From Cymodocea nodosa (Eukaryota; Streptophyta; Magnoliopsida; Alismatales; Cymodoceaceae): 64,000 nucleotides of DNA. Positions 55,729 through 64,000 of this stretch are shown here, one piece after another. Location: positions 5,902,501 to 5,966,500 of the forward strand of contig JAZBRI010000003.1 of NCBI GenBank assembly GCA_036874045.1, in the 5' to 3' direction. The position numbers and the translations under genes were made by a program. The first letter of the stretch is position 1, and each line of letters opens with the position of its first letter. The notes below the pieces were generated by a model. That model had not been told where the DNA came from, searched no databases, and worked only from the letters and a program-made list of their open reading frames with translations.

Positions 55729-55792
55729 ACAACTCTAGCTATTAAAACGAAACAGCTCTAACAATTACTTATATTAATTCAATTCAATTCAA

Positions 55793-55811
55793 TTCCCCGG
55801 CAACGGCGCCA
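55793..55811 (-). other. Athila-2 primer-binding site (tRNA-Asp type)
   Basis: Read on the minus strand as TGGCGCCGTTGCCGGGGAA, the standard Athila PBS, 7 bp inside the 5' LTR. Confidence 0.95.
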
Positions 55812-55818
55812 TAAAACT

Positions 55819-57799
55819 TGTTTGAATTTTCCCAGCACTACACTAGAAAAACTTGGATTTGTTACTTCTATTTTTACTTAGTTAATTTATCTTTATGCCT
55901 ATTCTTTCTTTTAGAAGTAAACAAACAACCTTTAATACAATTTAGATATTAATTCCAATTTGTACTTTAACTGCAAGTGCACAGTGTCTATTGTATCAAT
56001 GTGCAAGTACAGGTCGATCCCACAGGGAATTGCTAACGAATTTAAGAAATGTTTGATTGTGAACAATTCAAATTTATATTCAATAAGCACTCCGTTGAGT
56101 TACAGTTAACTCAACGAACTTGGCTAACTCAACGGACTATCCTTATGGACTTAAGTTAACTCTACGAGCCTGTCTCTTCTTTATAATACTGCTATTTACA
56201 AAGGAATTCGGCCAACCATTGGGCGATTCCACAGATTGTAAATAACATCAATTAAGTTTTTTAATGCTAGTTAACATTGGATTTATCATTAAGCAATACT
56301 AACATTTAGATGATTCAAACAGTCACCATTAAAATCTTTAAATTTTTTTGTACGAACCAATTGTAGTAAACTGTAAAATTAAAACTAACATAAAACAATC
56401 ATAAAACTGATACAGATAACATTAATCACGATACAACACAAACAATACAACACTCAAATACAACATACAAACAAAGATAAATTGTTTTTGGTATTTTTGT
56501 TTTGATGTGAACATGGAAATGGGCGAAGGGTGAAATGTAAAGTAATCTCACTTGATAGTAAATACTTCCAACACTACTTGCAACGCAATTACACCACTGA
56601 AAATTAAACCACTTACAATTATGTCTCCTCTCCCTATAGAATCGCGAGTCCAGAATTGCAAGATGATCTCCTCTTTAGCATACAGGCATCAACCCGAAGC
56701 CAAGGCTAAAAGCTTTACGATCTCTTGAAATATGAGTCGGCGCTTGGTGAAAATGTCTTCCCTTCCCGCGACACAATCACTCCTCACAGTGGTTGTCAGG
56801 CACTATGTTTGGCTCGGAATCGACCCGACATCAGGCAAGTATCCTCACAGACCTCCAATGATTGGTGATTATGGTGGTGATAACGATGGTTGGTGTGATA
56901 CTTCGGAGAATCGCCGATATTGTCTGCAGAAAGCTCGGTGCTCCTCCTCTGTATACACTGGCCGTCCATCGATCACACCTTCTTTTTTTCTTCTTTTCTT
57001 TTATATTTCTTCAGTAGTAACTGCTTTTGCTTGAATGATCGGTTGGATTTCCTTCCTTCAGATCAACGGTGATGTTTCCTTCTCCATGCGCGATTGAATT
57101 CCTACATGATACATGCAAACGTGATTTTTCCTTCCAACTGTCTGTTCCTACAACCACTATAGTGGCATTTTAGAAAATAACTATAAAATACATGCAATAA
57201 AGAAATAAGCCGCTAACCTAACGCGTTACCTTAGTGTATATTCATGTAACTCAACGCGTACAGTTATGCTAACTTAATGAGTTATAACTTAAGTAAATCT
57301 ACCAGCTCTCGACACGTGTCAGCAGCAGTTTAAACATAAAATAACAAGTATAACTATCTGATGCTCAGATGCATTTTCGGATAGTTACAGCTAACTCACC
57401 GAAAATTCACTTAAGACATTCATTCTGGTTTTGACACGTGTACATCTGGAAATAATAAAATATTCTCTCTAAACATAAATGTTCGGCAATTTAAACATAA
57501 CTATCTGATACATATTCGGTCTGTTAAACATAACTGTCCGAATTTGTTCGGTATGTTAAACATAACTGTTCGAAATATCAAAAAATTCGGATACTTAAGA
57601 ATTTCACAGCCTGCAACTTACCGACAGTTCATAAATGTACTAAATTAACATTAATTCCCCAAAATTAAGTAGATTCTTCAATTAAAGTATATAACAGTGC
57701 AATTATGACATAATGGCTTAATTCTCATATGATAAGTTAAATATTATGCAATTAACCATCATTTAACCGTTAATAATATGCACTTTTTCATTCTAAACA
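55819..57799 (-). mobile_element. Athila-2 5' LTR (1981 bp)
   Basis: Full-length LTR with the same termini and landmarks as 45686-47697; the TATA box is at 56998-57005 (CTTTTATA on the plus strand). A missing segment of about 30 bp near 57342 and a few substitutions separate the two LTRs. Unlike Athila-1, the promoter-bearing U3 is intact. Confidence 0.95.
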
Positions 57800-57906
57800 T
57801 ATATCCAAATAGTTAGGTTTTATTTTATACGTCAATCTAATGTTATGGTAATGTCCATTTCTATGTTATGGTGCATTTTATATTATGTTGATATGTGCAT
57901 TCTTAG

Positions 57907-58944
57907 GAAATGGAAAACTAGAAAGGTAGTAGAAGATCCTATTTTAGTTGGAGTGTTCAAGTAGATGAGATGATATTAATAAGGGTGTGTGATGCTATTA
58001 AGGAGGGTAATGGTAAAACTTCTGATGGAAAGATATGAGTTGATATTTGGCTGAAAGTAATCGATGATTACAGTAAAGAAACAAGAGGTAACATCCAAAA
58101 AGAAAAATATCGATAGTCGAATGAAAACATGGCAACAAATGTACAAGATTTATACCAAGATTGGTGCACAAAGTGGTTAGAGATGGAACTACATTCATGG
58201 ACATACTGATATCGCAAAAGAAGTTTGGGATGATTTTGATATGGTTAGTTGAATTTTTTCAAATTTAAATTGAACATTTGTTTAGCTTATAATTTGTACT
58301 AATATATTTTTTTTCTAACAGATTCATCTAGAGTGTGCACAGTACAAGGGTAAGGCATGTCCCATATATGACCAACTTCAAATAATATTCAAAGAAAATC
58401 TTGCAACAAGCTCAACTAAAATGAAACAACAACTCTAGGAATAGCTGTGAACTTGAACGAAGATACAAATGACCTTGATAATGTACCTTTTACACAAAAT
58501 GCTATTGAATTTAAGGTTGAAACTCAAAATAATTCTCCTACTCAAGCTCCTTCTCCTAGTTTGAATGATGTAGACTCATGTAGGAAAGGAAAACGTCTAC
58601 ATCCACATGTTGAATCACAACTTATGACAACTACAATGAACAATGTTGGTGTATCACTTATGAATTATTTTAGTGAGGATATAGAAGAAAATACAAGGAA
58701 AATGGCATACACTAAGCGTGTCATACAACTACAAGAGAACATGATATCAATCCAAAAGGAAAAGATGACATTTACACAACGTATTGAAGAAAGAAAATTA
58801 ACATACATGGAGAGGAAGATGGAATTGTTAGAGAAAAAAGACCATGAAAAAGATGATGTTCTCACTATTTTATTTTCACTTATAGATCTTACAGAAGAAG
58901 AGAAATACAAGGCAATGCAATTATTGGAGATAGAATCAATTTAG
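57907..58944 (+). pseudogene. Myb/SANT-like ORF of Harb-2
   Basis: The first exon reads, across frame changes, VDEMILIRVCDAIKEGNGK and WLKVIDDYSKETRGN, then LYQDWCTK/KIYTKIG-type sequence. This is the Myb_DNA-bind_3 pattern with its spaced Trp and aromatic residues. A GT-AG intron of 78 bp fits at 58244-58321 (pyrimidine tract TTTTTTTCTAACAG). The following exon has the conserved HLECAQYKGKACPIYDQL. A second open frame (58447-58944, 165 codons) supplies the C-terminal part with a long coiled coil (KMTFTQRIEERKLTYMERKM) that probably mediates dimerisation. Several stops in the first exon inactivate it. The transposase follows in the same direction. Confidence 0.75.
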
Positions 58945-59275
58945 ACATCTACCACCAAACATGAGAACTTCATGGCTGAAGTTTAATTTGAAATGATGTG
59001 CTTCTTTCATATGAACTTTGTCACTTTTATTGAACATGTTTGAATTTTATTGAACTTATGTTATCCTTTAAATGTTATGGAACATATTGTAAACATTTTG
59101 TTGATGTATGCATTGGTAGTTTTTTTTATTTAATTGTATGTTATTATTATGTTTTCTTTATTAAATCATAATTGGTATAATGGGTATAGAGATTGGAATT
59201 TATGAAGACATCTATGTCCATTATTAATGAAGACAAAGAACAAAGGAAGAAAAAAAGAAAAGTTATATTGGGAAC

Positions 59276-60590
59276 ATGGCAATGTCTATGTGGAATTGGT
59301 GTAAATCGGATTCAAACATTCAATGCTCGCATATACAAGATGGAAGGAGGGAATATGTACAAAGATTGTTAGATCCATCATCACCATATCAAGCATACAA
59401 CTACAAGAAAATTTATCGAATGAGTCAAAATGTTTTTTCACAATTTTGTGGATTATTAAGAAATATGAAAGTAATATTAGATAATAGAAATATGAGTGTA
59501 GAGGAGAAACTTGCTATTTTTTTAGTGATAGTTGGACAAAATCAGAGGTATGGAGTAACTAGAGAGCGTTTTCATTGCTCAACATGGACTGTCAATACAT
59601 ATTTCAATGAAATGATAAATTCTATATTAAAAATAAGTAATACACTTTTAGCTAAACATGAAGTTGCTACACATAATCGAATTTAGAATGATGTTAATGT
59701 TTATCCATGCTTCAAGGTACACACTTCAATATTTACTAAAATTTTGATATTTCATGTTATTCATTTATATATTAATTAAATTTGTTTTTGGTATGAGTAG
59801 GATTGTATAGGTGTTATTGATGGTACACACATTAAAGCCCCAATTTATGAAAAGGAGAATGCCTAATTTAGGAATAGAAAATGTGAATTGTCACAAAACG
59901 TATTGACTACATGCAATTTTGATATGGAATTTACCTATATTCTTAGTGGGTGGGAAGGTTTAGCTACTAATGCTCAACTCCTTTAAGAAGCGACAAGTCA
60001 ATGCAATGGTTTGCAAGTGCCACAAGGTATACAACTTATGATCTACCTTTATTTCACTTATCAATCAAAATTGAACTTATTTCAAATGATGTTCAAATAC
60101 ATGCAAGTAAATTTTACTTAGTTGATGTTGGATTTCCAAATAGGCCTGAGTTTATATGTACATTTCGAGGTATTCGATATTACTTATCAAAATATGAAGG
60201 AAATCGATAACCAACAAATGTAGTGGAAAACTTCAACTATAGACATTCACAGTTGAGGATAGTAATTGAACGTACATTTAGAGTAGTCAAACATCGTTTT
60301 GCAATATTACGAGGATATATGTCATTTCCTTTCACAACTCAAGCAAAAATAGTGTTAGCATGTTTTTTAGTTCACAACTTCATTCGTAAAGCAGATAAAA
60401 TAGACTTATGTCAATATCTTAAGATGAAATACAACAAGATGAATGTGATATATAAGTTGAAGACTCTACAAATGTAGAAGGACAATATGAAATAGTTAAC
60501 ATTATTAGGAACAACACATAAGAGCGAAGGAAAGAAATTGTAGATAAATTTCGTGAAAATATCATGAATGCAATGTGGGATGGTTGTGAA
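59276..60590 (+). pseudogene. PIF/Harbinger DDE transposase of Harb-2
   Basis: The first part (59276-59716) contains YKKIYRMSQNVFSQFCGLLR, MSVEEKLAIFLVIVGQNQR and FHCSTWTVNTYFNEMIN, the usual N-terminal helical region. A GT-AG intron fits at 59717-59800. The core has D1 in GVIDGTHIKAP (Asp near 59819), D2 in FYLVDVGFPN (near 60124) and E in IVIERTFRVVKHRF (near 60268). It ends with FTTQAKIVLACFLVHNFI. A further intron-like segment lies between VPQG (60018-60029) and FYLVD. Stops near 59863, 59985 and 60208 disrupt it. The right TIR lies 470 bp downstream. Confidence 0.9.
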
Positions 60591-61018
60591 TGAGAGTATT
60601 ATAAACATCATAATGAGCAAATTTATTGTAATATACCTTTTTTTATACATCACGAGGAATATAGAATTTATAATTAACATTTTATTATTTTAAACATGTA
60701 ATATAACTAAGATGTGTCAATTTCTATAATTTTTGATTTATTTTATATAATAATATACTTAATTAATTGATAAATGATATATAAAGATTTAATTTAATAA
60801 TATGTTCATTTATTAATGTAAGTAATTCATTCCTTGATTAATTACATTTTTACTAATTACTTTAATTCGTTACTTAACTTCATTAAAAATTAATTCTGTT
60901 CAATTCTCTTCAATTTTATCATGTGCACAAACAACTAAATTTTAATTTTCATCAAATTCTTGAATATGTACAAATATCTAGATTTTGAATTCTTTTCATC
61001 AAATTTTGTAAAATTCAA

Positions 61019-61058
61019 ATTCCGTTAGAATTCAAATTCTAAATGCACAAACATACCC
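61019..61058 (-). repeat. Right terminal inverted repeat of Harb-2
   Basis: Read inward on the minus strand: GGGTATGTTTGTGCATTTAG, then AATTTGAATTCTAACGGA. It pairs with 6067-6105 and is followed by the TSD TTA at 61059-61061. Confidence 0.8.
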
Positions 61059-61518
61059 TTAAACTCATCCTCGAGATAAAAGACATCGTTGAGGCAACAA
61101 TATTATGAGACATGAAATACAAACAAATAAAGACAATATTGATGAGGGGAGTTATAACACTGTCATTGGAGATCAGCAAGGAATTAAATCACCTACTTGC
61201 ATTGTAATCTTGGAGTTGAAAATATAAACGTCTCTTTGTTGATTGTTAGTGTCTAAATATTTATGAAATTTTATTTTTCCTTCTTAAAAATTGTTGTGAG
61301 ATATTGCACGATGATTTTTTCTTTTATATTTTCTCCTCTCAATAAACTTAAATTTTTGTTTGTTGAGTTTCATTTGGTATTTTCTTTTATTCTTGCCTCT
61401 CTTTTTTTCCTTTGGGTTATTTAGCTCAGCAGAAATGATATTATTTTTAGTTGTAATGTAAGAGTATATGTTTCCTAGATATTTAATAAATTTTTAACGT
61501 TACCTTTTTTTTAAAGAA

Positions 61519-61686
61519 AAATTTGTCTTCTAGTGTAGATGCAGACTTCATTAATGATATTCATTTAAAAAGGGATTAGCAGATTGCAAGAATATTTGGT
61601 AAAAATTTATCTTCTAGTGTAGATGCAGACTTCATTAATGATATTCATTTAAAAAGGGATTAGCAGATTGCAAGAATATTTGGTAA
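61519..61686 (+). repeat. Near-perfect 84-bp tandem duplication
   Basis: The segment containing CTTCTAGTGTAGATGCAGAC at 61527 recurs at 61611, and the two units differ by only one or two bases through AAGAATATTTGGTAA. It appears to be recent. Confidence 0.95.
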
Positions 61687-63459
61687 TACAATTCCGAAGA
61701 AAAGATGCTAACATTTACCCCTCTTATTAAAGGAGAAGTGCAAACAAAACTGTAAAGGAAAGAAATAATTAATTGTAGAATATTCTATTTCGGCTTCGAC
61801 CATTCTATCTTTACTGGACTATTTTTGCCCTGTGAGCGTTGTTTATTTCTTTGGATGTTTGTTTGTCGCATTTGATTGTGGTTATACTACTTGTTTGAAG
61901 TACTCTTTAGTAATAATTTACCTCTACCTTTAATTAGAAAAATAATTTAATAGAATTCAACTTCTTATATTAAAGTAAATCATAAATTTTAAAGCATTAG
62001 ACGAAATCATTGGTTCGATTTAATATAATGGATATTTAAAAAGATTTTTTCGTCTTTTAATTTGTTTTATGTACTTTTACTAGAGATGTAAGTAAATCGA
62101 GTCAGGTCGACCCAGCCCACAAAGTAAAAGTTCTTATGCGTTGCGGGCTATTAGCTTGGGCCAGCCCATTGGTTAGTGACTTGCAGGCTAATTCTTTTAA
62201 TAAAATATATATATTTAATAAATATATTAAATTAAATCTAAGTATTATTAAATCATAACATTTGAACGTAAACACAAAAGAAATAAATTATTTTATTTAT
62301 AAATATATTAATGCATAAAGTCATCAATATATTCAAATATAAGTCATAAAGTTAAATAAATTATTTTATTTATAAATTGAAATTAAAATTATATTGTAAC
62401 TTGTTATGACATAAATATTACATTAGATATTTTTATATTTTATTTATATAATTACATTGAAATATTTAAATTTTTAAATTCATTTGTAAAATCATCATAC
62501 TATTGTTATTAAGGAACGTGAATATACTTCTAATCTTTAACACATATTAAAGTTTTTAGAATATTATCTTTTAACTTTATTTTTCTATCAATCTAATATA
62601 TTACCATTAATACTAAATATTTGTTCACATATTACAGAAGAAGAAGTTGAAATTATCAATAAACTCATAGTCATTAATGATAAAATAGAAAATGTATCTT
62701 TTGTTTTTACTACTAATTAATTATATCAAAATCTAGAAAATTAAGATTTTTTCTCACTAAATAGTTATGATTAGTATTATTAAAATTAATTAATTTTTAC
62801 TTATTTTTTGAACTAAAATCATTATAATCATTAACAAATGCAATAAAATTATAAACAAATGATGATGATAGTTACTATAGTATATAAGATGTATTATGTA
62901 TTTGTTGTGTTTCATATATTGTAGCATTTTTAATTATCATTTAAATATTTTTTTATTACAATTATTAAATTTCTAACAACTTTTATTTTAACCTCAGGAT
63001 TTAGATAAACACTTAATGTATTTAAAAAAGATATATTATTACAATACTTTAAAAAATTTTCATTCCCTTTTAGAATTATAAGTGTAAAAAATGGATAGTT
63101 ATTGTAATTATTAAAAACTCTTGCAATATTATATAAATAGTATATTACAAAAATAGAGGTACAATAATATATTTCAAATAAATGTTTAATTGTATTATAA
63201 AATTATTTTTAAAATTTAACAAAATAATTAATTATTATAAAATTGTTTTCATCTAATAGTATTATACTATCATTAATTCTACCATTATAATAAGTTTTTA
63301 TAACTTCTTTATAGGATAAACAATCGTTTAACATTAAATATAAAGAATTCTATCTATGAGAAACATTTATTGTAAATGTTTTATGTAGTAAAAAAAAAAA
63401 TCACATTTATTCTTATTGATGTCTACTACTTGTTAAAATATAAGTTAATGAATATTTTC
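61687..63459. other. AT-rich flank, no gene recognised
   Basis: 62075-62200 is GC-richer, with TAGAGATGTAAGTAAATCGA and GGGCTATTAGCTTGGGCCAG. This recalls the termini of hAT-type elements and resembles 19970-20050 inside Harb-1. No hAT transposase could be read in the AT-rich sequence that follows. Confidence 0.35.
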
Positions 63460-63679
63460 TGTTAGGACCTAATGGCTTACTAGAGGGGGGCTGAATGGTA
63501 AAATTTAATGTTTTATAAATAATTTCAGGATTTAACAATGTATGACTTGTTAGTTTAATTCAACACGCATAAACTGATTTTTCTTAGTGCAAACACAAAA
63601 TAAATGGAGATAATGCACACAGGGATTTTAAGTGGTTCACCACTAATGACTAGTTCACTCCCAAGGGATACTTAAGCTT
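63460..63679 (-). mobile_element. Copia LTR 3' end, reverse orientation
   Basis: TGTTAGGACCTAATGGCTTA, then CTAGAGGGGGGCTGAATGG, is the reverse complement of a Sirevirus-type LTR end (compare TGTAGGATCAAATGGCTACA at 7124). Sequence up to 63679 matches 1040-1120. It is cut by an Athila LTR. Confidence 0.65.
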
Positions 63680-64000
63680 TGTTTAGAATGAAAAAGTGCA
63701 TAATATGAAGGGCTAAATGATGGTTAATTGCATAATATTTAACTTATCATATGAGAATTAAGCCATTATATTATAATTGCACTGTTATATGCTTTAATGA
63801 AAGAATCTAAATAATTTCAACGAATTAACATTAATTAAGTATATTTCTGAACTGTTAGTAAGTTACAGGCTTTTTAATTCCTAAATATTCAAATTGTTTG
63901 TTATTTCGGAGAGTTACATTTCATGTATCGGATAGTTATGTTTTAAACGTTAAAAGAATATTTTATTATTTTCTAAAGTATACGTGTTGAAACCTTAATG
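63680..64000 (+). mobile_element. Athila-type LTR start, runs off the window
   Basis: Begins TGTTTAGAATGAAAAAGTGC and continues through the conserved TTAATTGCATAATATTTA and CGGATAGTTATG segments. Whether a full element or a solo LTR follows cannot be seen. Confidence 0.9.

Larger units (their letters stand above)
45686..57799 (-). mobile_element. Athila-2: 12.1-kb Ty3/gypsy element, deletion derivative of the Athila-1 type
   Basis: Both LTRs have TGTTTAGAATG...CAAACA termini, and TATAT flanks the element on both sides (45681-45685, 57800-57804). It contains PBS, zinc-knuckle ORF, protease, RT-RNase H and integrase, and then a shortened cargo. One deletion (junction near 50640) removes the accessory ORF apart from its last codons. 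A second (near 49905) removes the displaced gag and the F-box N-terminus. RT-RNase H (472 codons) and integrase (349 codons) are long open frames. It sits in Harb-2 sequence 53 bp from the outer copia border. Confidence 0.95.
6067..61058 (+). mobile_element. Harb-2: PIF/Harbinger transposon split by two retrotransposon insertions
   Basis: The left end GGGGGGGTTTGTGCACTTAG and the right end, read inward on the minus strand as GGGTATGTTTGTGCATTTAG, are imperfect inverted repeats. Similarity continues through TAACGGAATT and a second GTTTGTGCAC some 75-150 bp inside each end. Both ends are flanked by TTA (6064-6066 and 61059-61061), the TWA target typical of PIF/Harbinger. A decayed Myb/SANT-like ORF and a DDE_4-type transposase lie at 57907-60590. 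Its own sequence is 6067-7123, 45638-45685 and 57805-61058, about 4.4 kb, a normal size for the family. The rest is the copia complex (TSD GTTAT) and Athila-2 (TSD TATAT). That the two ends belong to one element is an inference from TIR, TSD and orientation. Confidence 0.75.

Noticed and set aside
62075-62200. hAT transposon terminus
   Set aside because: The GATGTAAGTAAATCGAG-like start and GGGCC words are suggestive, but no partner terminus, 8-bp TSD or transposase was found.

Overview
This is plant nuclear DNA, very probably from a flowering plant with an AT-rich intergenic genome. There is no convincing single-copy host gene. Nearly everything is transposable-element sequence: Ty3/gypsy elements of the Athila type, Ty1/copia elements of the Sirevirus type, and PIF/Harbinger DNA transposons. 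The species cannot be named from the sequence.

The window is a set of nested insertions whose borders can be read from target-site duplications (TSDs). The outermost element is a PIF/Harbinger transposon (Harb-2, 6067-61058, TSD TTA) whose Myb-like gene and DDE transposase lie at 57.9-60.6 kb. It is split by two insertions. The first is a minus-strand Sirevirus-like copia complex (7124-45632, TSD GTTAT). The second is a minus-strand Athila element (Athila-2, 45686-57799, TSD TATAT). The copia complex itself holds a plus-strand copia (8001-17560), a second PIF/Harbinger element (Harb-1, 19713-25645, TSD TAA), a 15.8-kb plus-strand Athila element (Athila-1, 26771-42592, TSD TGTAT) and a solo Athila LTR (42845-45074, TSD CATTG/CGTTG). 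Removing the insertions rejoins the host element at each site, and some pre-insertion sites survive as paralogous sequence elsewhere in the window.

Flanks: 1-6063 holds a gag-like relic, LTR-like debris and an Athila LTR (3033-5183). 61062-64000 holds AT-rich sequence, an 84-bp tandem duplication, a copia LTR end (from 63460) and the start of another Athila LTR (63680 to the window end).

The most unusual object is the Athila-1 design. After a normal PBS comes a zinc-knuckle ORF, protease, RT, RNase H and integrase. Then come 8 kb of extra cargo: a long accessory ORF, a gag capsid-type domain placed downstream of pol, an F-box gene preceded by a good splice acceptor, and a conserved 3' block. 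Athila-2 carries deletion-derived remains of the same cargo, so the cargo belongs to the family and is not a one-off insertion. The copia elements share three things with the Athila elements: the C-terminal part of the accessory protein, an approximately 800-bp 3' block containing a conserved antisense ORF, and U3 modules of the LTR. This points to exchange between two retrotransposon superfamilies, or to capture of the same sequences by both. Most sense ORFs carry stops or frameshifts. Athila-2 keeps long open RT-RNase H and integrase frames and is the least decayed.
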